From NCBI GenBank assembly GCA_030145385.1, contig JAQYVU010000014.1:1-64000 (forward strand): a stretch of DNA of 64,000 nt. Reading direction: 5' to 3'. The notes below the pieces were generated by a model. It had not been told where the DNA came from. It saw only the letters and a program-made list of their open reading frames with translations, and made no database searches. This DNA comes from Desulfococcaceae bacterium (GTDB taxonomy: Bacteria; Desulfobacterota; Desulfobacteria; Desulfobacterales; Desulfosalsimonadaceae). The position numbers were made by a program, and so were the translations under genes. Below, one piece after another: positions 1 to 8,689 of this stretch. The first letter of the stretch is position 1, and every line of letters begins with the position of its first letter.

Positions 1-46
1 CACGCCGCCAGCGTTCATTCTGAGCCAGGATCAAACTCTCCAATTA
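1..46 (-). rRNA. 16S ribosomal RNA, 5' end only (partial)
   Basis: Read on the minus strand, the first 46 bases contain the universal 16S 5' segment GAGTTTGATCCTGGCTCAG followed by AACGCTGGCGGCGTG, the site of the common 27F primer. The mature 5' end is placed at about 46 by counting eight bases upstream of GAGTTTGATC, as in E. coli. The gene continues beyond the left edge, so the window starts at the head of an rrn operon transcribed leftward. Confidence 0.97.
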
Positions 47-120
47 ATATGTCAAGCACCCTTTCAGGCACTCTTTAATCAATCCTGTTTAAACTCAAAT
101 TCAATTTATTTATTCGTCAC

Positions 121-140
121 TATTTAGTTTTCAAAGATCA
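121..140 (-). promoter_or_regulatory. boxA-like antitermination element in the rrn leader
   Basis: The minus strand reads TGATCTTTGAAAACTAAATA, resembling the TGTTCTTTGAAAACT form of boxA found in many rrn leaders. It lies between the promoter and the 16S 5' end, where NusB/S10-dependent antitermination complexes load. The assignment rests on sequence resemblance and position only. Confidence 0.55.
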
Positions 141-241
141 AAGGTGTAATAAAAATCCTTGCACCTAATTTTTTTCTTAACTCAAAAAACAAGCAGCCAA
201 ATGTTTTTAAAACGTTGATTACTCGTGATTGAGAAGTGCAA

Positions 242-270
242 GTAATATAGAATGTAAAAACCTTTGTCAA
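242..270 (-). promoter_or_regulatory. rRNA operon sigma-70 promoter
   Basis: On the minus strand TTGACA (270-265) is followed after 17 bases by TATTAC (247-242). A perfect -35 with correct spacing about 200 bases upstream of the 16S 5' end is what an rrn P promoter should look like. The -10 hexamer is weaker than consensus; an overlapping TATATT is an alternative at shorter spacing. Confidence 0.65.
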
Positions 271-433
271 CAGGTTTTGTTACATTTTTAAAAAACTCTT
301 TAGCTTTCCGTTTTCAAATGGTCATGGGAGTTATCTGATGAGACCGTCAAAATTATTGAAGTTCTGCTTTTCCAAGATCTTGTGTCACAGGCAAACCTGT
401 TTCCATTCCAATCCTGTTTTTCAATAGAGACGA

Positions 434-778
434 TTACATAAAATCAACCTGATGGACGGATTCTATTCTTAAAATCATTTCCCGTATCTTTTTCCATATC
501 CGCTCTTCTGAAATTAATTTGACCCGGGAAACCGGGCGGCCGTTTTCATCTGTTTTATACCGCCACTCCCGGATCATACCCGGCACCAGTGCATAGGCGC
601 ATCCGCCGGTGCCGCAGCAGGTGGTATCAAAAATCGCAGTACCGACCAGGTACAATATGTCCTCGCTGTTTAATCTCAGCCGGGCTTCCTTTAACATAAA
701 ATAACTGCCGCCAATAGCGGTTACCTGAACGTTTAATTCAGGATGCGAAAAGTCCTGAAGTTTTGTATCCGTATCCAT
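434..778 (-). CDS. Small conserved hypothetical protein with CCGTGGC cysteine motif
   Basis: This 114-residue protein has no signal peptide or membrane segment. Its most striking feature is the cluster TTCCGTGGCAYA in the middle (three cysteines within seven residues), which could bind a metal or form a redox centre; that is inference. The C-terminal part is basic and helical. I chose the ATG at 778 because AAGGA precedes it closely and because longer upstream starts would run through the preceding gene; the spacing to the DUF1499 gene is then 13 bases, suggesting one transcript. I do not recognise a named family. Confidence 0.65.
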   Translation of the reverse strand: MDTDTKLQDFSHPELNVQVTAIGGSYFMLKEARLRLNSEDILYLVGTAIFDTTCCGTGGCAYALVPGMIREWRYKTDENGRPVSRVKLISEERIWKKIREMILRIESVHQVDFM

Positions 779-791
779 GGTCCTTGTTTGT

Positions 792-1235
792 CTAATTATT
801 AAACTGTTGCCGGATTGCTTCAACCCGTTTCCGGTTGGCCCCGAGATCCGAATACCCCACCCGTGATGCGGACCGGACATGAATAATCGGCGCGTTGTCA
901 TCAAAATAAAATTCCACATCATCGACAAACCGGAATATCAGGGACGTAAATTCAGCATGAATATAGTTGATTTCGGATGTAATAACCTGCGCCCGGTTTG
1001 TTGATTCAATGATTGCGATCAGTTTCTTTTTCGCATCTTCGGCGGTTCCCTCATACCGAAACGGTTCGACATTATGAGACGTGTCTTCTGCCATGGAAGA
1101 CACGCAGTTGGGTGACCCCGGGCAGGGTTTCAGCGCGTTATTATCCAGGCCGATATTCGGACTTTTACACCCGCTTAAACAAACAATAAAACCTGCCAGT
1201 GCTGTATAAATGATTCCGCGAATTAGTGTTTTCAT
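792..1235 (-). CDS. DUF1499 domain lipoprotein
   Basis: The 147-residue product starts with a hydrophobic signal ending in a lipobox (LSGC, Cys at about 23), so it should be lipidated. The mature part matches DUF1499: a PCPGSPNCVSS segment near the N terminus, a central FVDDVEFYFDD stretch and a C-terminal RSASRVGYSDLGANR signature. DUF1499 proteins occur widely in Gram-negative bacteria and chloroplast lineages without an agreed function. It lies directly upstream of the cysteine-motif protein, likely in one operon. Confidence 0.9.
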   Translation of the reverse strand: MKTLIRGIIYTALAGFIVCLSGCKSPNIGLDNNALKPCPGSPNCVSSMAEDTSHNVEPFRYEGTAEDAKKKLIAIIESTNRAQVITSEINYIHAEFTSLIFRFVDDVEFYFDDNAPIIHVRSASRVGYSDLGANRKRVEAIRQQFNN

Positions 1236-1278
1236 ATTTCACTCCCTGCTGTATAGTTAAAATTAAAAGGGGTCAGGT

Positions 1279-2280
1279 CTACGCTTGACCTTTTATCTCG
1301 TTGTTATTGCGAATCAGAATCTTCCGGCTCCCTTTCTTCAACGCGTGGGCAAAGGCTTTTTCAAATTTTTCTAAAGGATAAACCGCTTCAATGAGCGGGT
1401 GAAGATCGATCACTTTTTTTTTCATGAAATCCAAAGCCAGTTGGATATCACCGCACCGGGAACCGATCAGGTGCAGCTCATTGACGACCACATTGGCAAG
1501 GTCAATAACTGATTTTTCAAAAGACGTTGTCTTGATTACAACCGTTCCTTCCGGTCGCACAAGAGCAATTGCCTCGTTAATGCCGTCCGGACTGCCGGTG
1601 GCCTCAACCACCAGATCAAATTTTCCTTTTTCAACATTCGATGTTTCGCCGGTACTTTTGCCCTGGCTGCAAATAGTATGGACTCCCTGCTGACCGGCAA
1701 TTTCCAGTTTATCCGGATGCCGACCGACCAGAACCGTATTTGACGTCTTCTGCCGCAGCACCAGTGCGCACAAAAGACCCATTTTCCCGTCTCCCAACAC
1801 AACAACCCGGGATTGTTCGGAGACTTCCATCTGCCGGGTAATTTCAAGAGCGGCGGCCAGCGGTTCGGCAAAAACAGCCTCTTCATCTCCAATACTGTCC
1901 GGAACAACATGAAGATTTGCAAGCGGTATGGCGCAGAAGTCTGCAAACACCCCATTCCGGTCCCGAATACCAATAACGCTCCTGTTGCCGCAGTGCCGCT
2001 GATCCCCGGTCCGACAAATATCACATTGACCGCAACCGCTGTTGATATCCGCAACTACGCGCTGCCCCTCCAGATCCGCTCTGCCCGGCGCCGAGAACAC
2101 CACACCGGTAAATTCATGTCCCGGTATACCGGCAAAATTATGATATCCGTTTAAAAGCGCAAAATCCGTGGCACAGATCCCGGCCAGATCAATTTTTACC
2201 AGCGCCTCATTTTTGGAAAGAACCGGAATCGGGACGTCGACGATGGAAATCTTCCGATTTTCAAATACAACCGCTTTCAT
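1279..2280 (-). CDS. Zinc-dependent alcohol dehydrogenase, MDR family
   Basis: This is a medium-chain dehydrogenase/reductase of about 333 residues. Catalytic zinc ligands are visible in GICATD and GHEFTG near the N terminus; the four structural-zinc cysteines lie in GCGQCDICRTGDQRHC; the Rossmann dinucleotide site is VVLGDGKMG. The family oxidises alcohols or polyols with NAD(P)+; the substrate cannot be read from sequence. I placed the start at the ATG encoding MKAVVF, the usual family N terminus. A TTG at 2313, eleven codons upstream, has a slightly better ribosome site (AGG) and is a real alternative. A GTCA/TGAC hairpin overlaps the stop codon. Confidence 0.9.
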   Translation of the reverse strand: MKAVVFENRKISIVDVPIPVLSKNEALVKIDLAGICATDFALLNGYHNFAGIPGHEFTGVVFSAPGRADLEGQRVVADINSGCGQCDICRTGDQRHCGNRSVIGIRDRNGVFADFCAIPLANLHVVPDSIGDEEAVFAEPLAAALEITRQMEVSEQSRVVVLGDGKMGLLCALVLRQKTSNTVLVGRHPDKLEIAGQQGVHTICSQGKSTGETSNVEKGKFDLVVEATGSPDGINEAIALVRPEGTVVIKTTSFEKSVIDLANVVVNELHLIGSRCGDIQLALDFMKKKVIDLHPLIEAVYPLEKFEKAFAHALKKGSRKILIRNNNEIKGQA

Positions 2281-2460
2281 TGTTTTTTCGAATTTTTTTG
2301 ACTCATCAATCAAATATTTACCTGAATTTTTAAAGATTTAGCTTTTAAATAATTTCATATTCATGTTAACCTGATTTTCAATTCTTTAAAACCTCTTTTT
2401 CTTCATCGGGCGACAAACTGTAAATTTATAAAATTGTTTGATGCATTCAAAAGGTGCGAT

Positions 2461-3501
2461 ATGAAAACTGCGGTTACCAAACTTTTCAAAATCCAATATC
2501 CTATTATCCTTTCCGGAATGACCGGTGTCAGTACGCCGGAACTTGTTGCCGCAGTCAGCAATGCCGGCGGACTCGGCATTCTGGCAACCGGCAACCTGAA
2601 TATTGACCAGACACGCCGGGCTATCCGCACAATTCGGGAAATAACGGGCCAACCGTTTGGGGCAAACATTCCCCTGATGCTTCCGGGGGCTGAAAAGAAA
2701 GCCGACATCCTGATCGAAGAAAAAGTCCCGATTGTGAACTATTCGCTTGGAAAAGGCGACCGGCTGTCTTCCGCAGTCCATTCCTACGGCGGCAAAGTGA
2801 TTGCCACGGTTGTCACCCATAAACACGCCCTTGCCGCTTGTCGGGACGGCGCGGATGCTTTGATCGTTACAGGACATGAAGCCGCTGCCCACGGAGGAGA
2901 TGTCACTTCCCTGGTGCTGGTGCCCAGCATTGTTGATGCCGTTGATATTCCGGTGATTGCCGCCGGCGGATTTGCCGACGGTCGGGGACTTGCCGCAGCA
3001 ATTTCGCTGGGTGCCGGGGGCATTGCCATGGGAACCCGGTTTATGAATACGGTTGAAAGCCCGGTGCATCATAATACCAAACAGGCCAGTATTGAAAAAA
3101 ATGTCCATGACACCGTTTATACCCACAAAATTGACGGCCTCCCATGCCGGGCAATGCAGTCCAAAGGGGCCGACCGCCTGATCCGGGACCGTATACCCAT
3201 GATCCGTGCCTTGTTTACATCCCGGGATGCGGCAAATGCATTTGGATTCCCGTGGTTTAAAATGCTTCTTGGAATACTGGTTGCCGGGTGGGCAAAATCG
3301 ATTCAGCTGGCCCGCATGGCAAATGCCTATAAACCCATTCAGATCAGTCTGGCTGAAGGCGATGTTCAAGACGGTGTTCTTTTGCTCGGACAGGTTACCG
3401 GAATTTTGCAGGATACGCCCGGTGTCTCCGAACTCATCGAGCGGATCATCGCGGAAGCAGCCGCTGCTGTGAATCAAACAACACGATGCATGGAGCAGTA
3501 A
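2461..3501 (+). CDS. Nitronate monooxygenase / 2-nitropropane dioxygenase-like FMN enzyme
   Basis: The 346-residue protein is a TIM-barrel flavoenzyme of the nitronate monooxygenase family. Family hallmarks are PIILSGMTGVSTPELVAAV at the start, the GHEAAAHGG segment carrying the catalytic histidine, and the phosphate-binding IAAGGFADGRG and GAGGIAMGTRFMNT loops. Class members oxidise nitronates with FMN and oxygen, but many homologues in anaerobes have unknown substrates or act as FMN-dependent reductases. I chose ATG 2461 (MKTAVTK) over the upstream frame because AAGGTG precedes it. It is transcribed divergently from the alcohol dehydrogenase. Confidence 0.88.
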   Translation: MKTAVTKLFKIQYPIILSGMTGVSTPELVAAVSNAGGLGILATGNLNIDQTRRAIRTIREITGQPFGANIPLMLPGAEKKADILIEEKVPIVNYSLGKGDRLSSAVHSYGGKVIATVVTHKHALAACRDGADALIVTGHEAAAHGGDVTSLVLVPSIVDAVDIPVIAAGGFADGRGLAAAISLGAGGIAMGTRFMNTVESPVHHNTKQASIEKNVHDTVYTHKIDGLPCRAMQSKGADRLIRDRIPMIRALFTSRDAANAFGFPWFKMLLGILVAGWAKSIQLARMANAYKPIQISLAEGDVQDGVLLLGQVTGILQDTPGVSELIERIIAEAAAAVNQTTRCMEQ

Positions 3502-3624
3502 ACAGCCGTGTTCTGTTACCGGTTAATCTATTTTATCTGAATACCGGGTCCTGAGAATAATACAGGAGAAGTTGAAACCCTGATTTTCTGCGCAATCTTC
3601 ACCAAGGGATAAAAGGAATTGAAC

Positions 3625-6033
3625 ATGAACAACATTCGAAACCGGATCGAATATCAATTCGCAGCGTTTGCCCGCAAAATTTATCACCACCGGATAAAAA
3701 CAATTTTTTTGATGCTGATTGCCATCGGTGCCCTGCTGTCCCAGCTCCCGACAATTGAAATTGACACCTCCACAGAAGCTTTTTTACACAAAACAGACCC
3801 GGCCCTGCTGACTTACAATGATTTCAGAGACCAGTTCGGCCGTGATGAAGTGGTTATCGTGGCACTCAAACCAAAACAGGTGTTTGATGTCAATTTTTTA
3901 AAGACACTTGCTCAGCTGCACACGGAACTGGAAGAAAACGTACCCTATATTGACGATATCACCAGCCTTGTCAACGCCCGCAATACAAGGGGAGAAGAAG
4001 ACCTTTTAATTGTTGAAGACCTTTTGGAAAACTGGCCGGAAACCGAGGACCAGATTCAGGCGACCAAACAGCGGGCCTTGTCCAATCCCATGTATGAAAA
4101 CATGCTGATATCGAAAGACGGGACCTTTACAACAATTATCATCCAAACCCAGAGCCATTCGTCCATGGGCGTCGAAGATGACATCATGGACGGATTTGAA
4201 GATTTTGAAGACACCATCGAAGCACCTGCCGACACTGAAAGAAAATACCTGACCGACCAGGAAAACACTCAAGTGATTCTGGCGGTTGAAAAAATTGTTA
4301 AAAAGTATCGATCCGGTGATCTTCCCATTTACCTTGCCGGTTCCCCGGCCGTGGTTCATTTTCTAAAACAGGCCATGATGTCGGATATGCAGAAATTTAT
4401 GCTGCTGGCGGTTTTGACCGTATCCATACTATTATACATCATGTTCCGCAGAATTACGGGTGTTATCCTGCCGATGGTAATTGTTATTCTGTCGCTGTTG
4501 TCCACCATCAGCCTGATGGCGATTTCCGGTGTTCCCATCAAGGTGCCCACGGAAATACTGCCCTCTTTCATTCTGGCGGTGGGCGTGGGGTCATCCGTCC
4601 ATATTCTTGCCATTTTCTTTCACCATCTTCGAAAAACAAAAAGCAAAGAAGAATCCATTGTATATGCCCTCGGCCATTCCGGCCTGGCAGTGTTGATGAC
4701 AAACCTGACAACCGCTGCCGGGTTAATGTCTTTTTCCAACGCCGACGTGGCGCCGGTGGCAGAAATCGGCATCTTTGCGGGCGCCGGCATCATACTCGCG
4801 TTTATTTACACGATTGTTTTGCTTCCCGCCCTGATTGCCGTCATTCCTTTAAGCGACAGTAAAACGGAAGTTCTGAGAAAAAACAACCGGATCATGGACA
4901 ACGTGCTGGAAAGCATCGGCCGGTTCTCCACAACCCATCCGAAAAAAATCCTATTTATCAGCTTCTGTATCATTGCCATTGCTTTTGCGGGCACGCTTTC
5001 CATAGAATTTTCCCATTACCCGTTAAAGTGGCTGCCGGAAACCAGTGAGATCCGGGTTGCCACGGAAAAAATCGACAAGGAACTCAACGGGTCAATGAGC
5101 ATGGAAATTTTATTTAAAACCGACCGGGAAAACGGCCTCTATGAACCGGAGCTGCTGAATCGGATTGAATCCGCGGGTGATGATTTTGAAAAAATGTCAT
5201 TTAAAGAAATGTTTATTGGAAAATCCTGGTCGGTCACCACGATTTTAAAAGAGATCAACCAGGCATTAAATGGGAATAATGCCAACGCGTACACCATCCC
5301 GCAAAACAAACCGCTGGTGGCGCAGGAATTTTTACTCTTTGAAAACAGCGGCTCGGATGACCTGGAAGATTTTGTCGACAGCCAGTTTTCCATGGCCCGG
5401 CTGACACTCAAAGTACCCTTTGTAGACGGGATTTTATATGATCCCATTGAAGAAGAAATAACCGCGTATTTGAACAAAAACTTTCATGATGTTGACTTTC
5501 AGATCACCGGCCTGGTTGCCCTGCTTGCAAAAACGTTTAACAACACCATCACGAGCATGGCGGAAAGCTACCTGATCGCAGTGGCCATCATTACGCTGAT
5601 GATGATCATCCTCATCGGCCGCATTCGAATCGGCCTGTTAAGCATGATCCCCAACCTGGCACCCATCATTCTCATGCTGGGCGTCATCGGCTGGTTCGGG
5701 TTTCCCATGGATTTGTTTACCATGATGGTGGCCAGTATCGCCATCGGACTTGCCGTGGATGACACCATCCATTTCATGCACAATTTCCGGCGCTATTATG
5801 AGCAGTCCGGCGACCCGGAAAAAGCGGTATTTGAAACACTGCACAGCACGGGACGGGCCATGCTGGTTACATCGGTCGTTCTGTCTGTCGGATTTTTCAT
5901 TTACATGTTTGCCAGCATGCAGAATATTGTCCGGTTCGGTTTTCTCACCGGTTTTACCATTCTAATGGCCCTGGCATCAGACTATTTCATCGCCCCGGCC
6001 CTTATGGTCCTTGTAAATAAAAAACGCGCCTGA
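3625..6033 (+). CDS. MMPL/RND superfamily exporter
   Basis: The 802-residue integral membrane protein has the duplicated RND layout: one N-terminal helix, a large periplasmic loop, a five-to-six helix block at about residues 250-400, another N-terminal-type helix, a second loop, and a second block at about 640-800. It contains paired sterol-sensing-like segments and the IAIGLAVDDTIHFMHNFRR motif typical of predicted RND exporters (MMPL, HpnN). Such proteins move lipids or other hydrophobic compounds by proton motive force. ATG 3625 follows AAGGA by eight bases. The next two genes encode a LolA-like protein and an outer-membrane DUF1302 protein, which supports envelope lipid traffic. Confidence 0.88.
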   Translation: MNNIRNRIEYQFAAFARKIYHHRIKTIFLMLIAIGALLSQLPTIEIDTSTEAFLHKTDPALLTYNDFRDQFGRDEVVIVALKPKQVFDVNFLKTLAQLHTELEENVPYIDDITSLVNARNTRGEEDLLIVEDLLENWPETEDQIQATKQRALSNPMYENMLISKDGTFTTIIIQTQSHSSMGVEDDIMDGFEDFEDTIEAPADTERKYLTDQENTQVILAVEKIVKKYRSGDLPIYLAGSPAVVHFLKQAMMSDMQKFMLLAVLTVSILLYIMFRRITGVILPMVIVILSLLSTISLMAISGVPIKVPTEILPSFILAVGVGSSVHILAIFFHHLRKTKSKEESIVYALGHSGLAVLMTNLTTAAGLMSFSNADVAPVAEIGIFAGAGIILAFIYTIVLLPALIAVIPLSDSKTEVLRKNNRIMDNVLESIGRFSTTHPKKILFISFCIIAIAFAGTLSIEFSHYPLKWLPETSEIRVATEKIDKELNGSMSMEILFKTDRENGLYEPELLNRIESAGDDFEKMSFKEMFIGKSWSVTTILKEINQALNGNNANAYTIPQNKPLVAQEFLLFENSGSDDLEDFVDSQFSMARLTLKVPFVDGILYDPIEEEITAYLNKNFHDVDFQITGLVALLAKTFNNTITSMAESYLIAVAIITLMMIILIGRIRIGLLSMIPNLAPIILMLGVIGWFGFPMDLFTMMVASIAIGLAVDDTIHFMHNFRRYYEQSGDPEKAVFETLHSTGRAMLVTSVVLSVGFFIYMFASMQNIVRFGFLTGFTILMALASDYFIAPALMVLVNKKRA

Positions 6034-6042
6034 AAATATAGT

Positions 6043-6137
6043 CTTCCAGATAATAATTTTGGGTGCGTTATCGCTCGGGGATATGCTCCAAGTATTATCC
6101 CCTCCCGGCTGCCTTCTAAAAAATTATTATCTGGAAG
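6043..6137. repeat. Perfect 18-bp inverted repeat with structured 59-base loop
   Basis: CTTCCAGATAATAATTTT (6043-6060) and its exact reverse complement (6120-6137) enclose 59 bases. Inside the loop GGGGATA and TATCCCC can form a second 7-bp hairpin. The element fills the gap between the MMPL gene and the LolA-like gene. It lacks a U-tract, so it is not an ordinary terminator; a miniature mobile element or REP-like hairpin is possible. No target-site duplication is obvious. Confidence 0.75.
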
Positions 6138-6178
6138 CCTTTTGGCTGATCATTCTTTTATGCATGAAGGGGGAAAAT

Positions 6179-6988
6179 ATGAAAGGTGTATATCGATTCA
6201 TTGGAATAATTCTGCTGGTTACGTTTCTTGTGCCAATGTCATCTGCTATGGCCGATGATGAAAAAGCCCGTGAGATCATGCAGAAAGTCGATGACAGGAA
6301 CGATGGTGACAATCAGACATCGGATATGATCATGACGCTCATTGACAAACACGACAAACAGCGAATCCGGAAACTATCTGTATTTGCAAAGGACAAGGGC
6401 GAAGACACCCTTCGGCTCATGTTTTTCCTGCACCCGGCGGATGTAAAGGACACATCATTTTTAACCTGGGATTATGACGACCCGGACAAGGATGACGACC
6501 AGTGGCTATACCTGCCGGCATTGAGAAAAACCAAGCGGATCGCGTCCAGTGATAAGAGCGACAGCTTTATGGGATCAGACCTGAATTATTCTGACATGAC
6601 ATCCCGAACCCTCGAAAATTATGACTTTTTTTTAAAAAAAGAAATTAAGGTCAGGGGTAAAGATGCCTGGGTGATCGAATCAGTGCCGCGTTCAAAGGAA
6701 ATCATTGATGAAACCGGGTACACGAAATCCCTGATCATCGTTCAAAAAGACATTTATTTTGTAATCCGGGCGGTGAACTGGGAAAAAACCGGGGGGTACA
6801 TCAAATACATGGATGTGGTCACGTTAGAGGCGATCGACGGCATTTGGGTGGGGACGGAAATGCATGTGGCGAAAAAAAAAGGCAAGCAGACCGTTCATAA
6901 AACCATATTGGAATTTAAGAATGTAAAATATAACCAGGGCCTGGAGGAAAATTTATTTACTGTCAGAAGAATGGAAAAAGGGCTGTAA
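6179..6988 (+). CDS. Outer-membrane lipoprotein-sorting protein, LolA-like
   Basis: The 269-residue protein starts with a cleavable signal peptide (hydrophobic core, cleavage near SAMA-DDE). The mature part is of the LolA-like fold group annotated as outer membrane lipoprotein-sorting proteins: a curved beta sheet carrying short hydrophobic strands, with WLYLPALRKTKRI and MGSDLNYSDMT as typical segments. It is not LolA itself; homologues accompany MMPL exporters and are thought to carry lipid-like cargo across the periplasm. The ATG at 6179 has GGGGGA upstream. It is followed five bases later by the DUF1302 gene. Confidence 0.87.
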   Translation: MKGVYRFIGIILLVTFLVPMSSAMADDEKAREIMQKVDDRNDGDNQTSDMIMTLIDKHDKQRIRKLSVFAKDKGEDTLRLMFFLHPADVKDTSFLTWDYDDPDKDDDQWLYLPALRKTKRIASSDKSDSFMGSDLNYSDMTSRTLENYDFFLKKEIKVRGKDAWVIESVPRSKEIIDETGYTKSLIIVQKDIYFVIRAVNWEKTGGYIKYMDVVTLEAIDGIWVGTEMHVAKKKGKQTVHKTILEFKNVKYNQGLEENLFTVRRMEKGL

Positions 6989-6993
6989 AACTC

Positions 6994-8520
6994 ATGCGAT
7001 GTCATGATCTGAGGGTTTTTCGAATCCTTGTTGTCTTTTTCATCATTTGTTTATGCGGTATGGTGATCTCTTTGCCGGATATTGCATTTGCCGATGACGA
7101 TTCCGGTTTAAATGAAATACTGGAAGGCTTTGAAGAGGATACCGCAACGCCTGGCATCACACCAGATATCACACCGGGTACGATTAAAGCCCCTGATCAA
7201 GAAATGGATGTTCTTAATGGATTTGACGATGCGTTCAGGGATTCGCCTGCCCCAATTGCCGGAGAATCAACCATACCGGAAACTTTCACCAAAGACTCTC
7301 CGTTCAGCTTAGACGGTTATTTTAAAATCGGGTCCAGTTACAATTTTGCGCATAACCGGCCGCAGCCGGGCCAGACAGACTGGCGGGAATTATCCCGCCT
7401 GAAAACGGAACTGCAGCTTGACTTAAACATCGACCTGCCCCGGCAATGGCAGGCGCTGGTCAGCGGTAAAGGATTTTACGATTTTGCATACCGGATTAAC
7501 GGCAAAAATGATTACACGTACGATGTGATCGATGAATATGAATCTGAAATTGAATTCCGCGAAATCTACCTGCTCGGATCCATCGGCAAATATATTGATA
7601 TTAAACTGGGCCGCCAGATCGTGGTTTGGGGAAAATCCGACAACATCCGGGTAACGGATGTCATTAATCCGCTGGACTTGAGAGAACCGGCAATGACGGA
7701 TATTGAAGACCTGAGACTGCCGCTTACCATGACCCGGGTTGATTACTATGTGGGTGATTTTAATATTTCGGCAATGGCGATTCATGAAATCCGATTCAAC
7801 AAAACCCCTGCGTTTGGCAGCGACTTTTATCCCGCCCCTATAGCCGCGCCACCCGAAAACAAACCCGACAGCACCCTTGAAAATACCGAATACGCCCTGG
7901 CAATAAACGGCATCTTTTCCGGGTGGGATTTTTCCGCTTATTACGCGGATTACTATAATGATGAATTCCGGCTTGAGGCCGTTCCCGGATTTCCATTCCC
8001 GGTATTTCAGCTGACACATGACCGATTGCAGATGGTGGGCGCAACCGCCAATATTGCGCTTGGGAACTGGCTTTTAAAAGGGGAAGCTGCATGGATTTAC
8101 GGATTTGAGTTTTCGAATACGCCCGATAAAAAATATGATCGGGTCGATGTGCTGGCGGGCTTTGAATATTCCGGTTTTTCGGAAACAACGATCAGCCTTG
8201 AAGCGGTCAACCGGCATATCAATGAATTCGCATCCATTCTCAAACAACCACCGGACCAGGCAACTAAGAACCAGTTTCAATCTGCCTTGCGTTTTACCCG
8301 GACATTTATTAATGAAACCATTACCCTGACAGTTCTGGCGTCGTTATTCGGCCTGACCGGAGATGACGGCGCGTTTGAGCGCTACACAATTGAATATGAT
8401 ATCAATGATTTTATATCTGTATTATTCGGTATTGTCACTTATCAATCAGGAGATTTGCCGGAGATGGAAAATATCGGAAAAAATGACAGGGCTCTGATTG
8501 AAGCTAAATACAGCTTTTAG
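6994..8520 (+). CDS. DUF1302-like outer-membrane beta-barrel protein
   Basis: The 508-residue protein has an N-terminal signal peptide (cleavage near AFA-DDD), an acidic proline- and threonine-rich spacer to about residue 100, and then alternating beta-strand sequence ending in a terminal Phe (KYSF), the usual outer-membrane insertion signal. The segment LGRQIVVWGKSDNIRVTDV is characteristic of DUF1302 proteins. In other proteobacteria DUF1302 genes sit with MMPL exporters and periplasmic carriers, exactly the order seen here. I infer the outer-membrane exit of a hydrophobic-compound export path. The ribosome site is weak, suggesting coupling to the preceding gene. Confidence 0.82.
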   Translation: MRCHDLRVFRILVVFFIICLCGMVISLPDIAFADDDSGLNEILEGFEEDTATPGITPDITPGTIKAPDQEMDVLNGFDDAFRDSPAPIAGESTIPETFTKDSPFSLDGYFKIGSSYNFAHNRPQPGQTDWRELSRLKTELQLDLNIDLPRQWQALVSGKGFYDFAYRINGKNDYTYDVIDEYESEIEFREIYLLGSIGKYIDIKLGRQIVVWGKSDNIRVTDVINPLDLREPAMTDIEDLRLPLTMTRVDYYVGDFNISAMAIHEIRFNKTPAFGSDFYPAPIAAPPENKPDSTLENTEYALAINGIFSGWDFSAYYADYYNDEFRLEAVPGFPFPVFQLTHDRLQMVGATANIALGNWLLKGEAAWIYGFEFSNTPDKKYDRVDVLAGFEYSGFSETTISLEAVNRHINEFASILKQPPDQATKNQFQSALRFTRTFINETITLTVLASLFGLTGDDGAFERYTIEYDINDFISVLFGIVTYQSGDLPEMENIGKNDRALIEAKYSF

Positions 8521-8650
8521 GTGACTTCGCAAAAAGTCCAAATTCTGTGTTGCACTGCATTCTTTGTCACTGCGGAGCAGGCAAGCTACGCCTCATTCCA
8601 AAGAACTTGTGCGCCTTGAATTTAGAGCTTTTTTCTTTGTCACCTGAACC
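8521..8650 (+). repeat. Dispersed repeat family 1, copy A
   Basis: The copy begins immediately after the TAG stop of the DUF1302 gene with GTGACTTCGCAAAAAGTCC and ends near CACCTGAACC. It matches copy B (9671-9801, opposite orientation) at roughly 85% by eye over 130 bases. Many differences are C-to-T or G-to-A changes. The element is non-coding. Confidence 0.85.
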
Positions 8651-8689
8651 TGACTTATTGCGGAATTATAATTTTAAGAGTAAAATAAA

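Larger units (their letters stand above)
47..433 (-). other. rrn leader and upstream region (no protein gene)
   Basis: This stretch between the 16S gene and the first protein gene is AT-rich and holds no convincing reading frame. It contains the rRNA promoter (242-270) and a boxA-like antitermination segment (121-140). The remaining bases up to 433 show nothing I recognise. Confidence 0.7.

Noticed and set aside
2386-3477. 363-residue minus-strand ORF opposite the nitronate monooxygenase
   Set aside because: The plus-strand frame has strong family motifs; the antisense frame is an artefact of codon bias.
6043-6137. Integron attC site
   Set aside because: Arms lack the RYYYAAC and GTTRRRY core sites and no integrase or cassette array is present.
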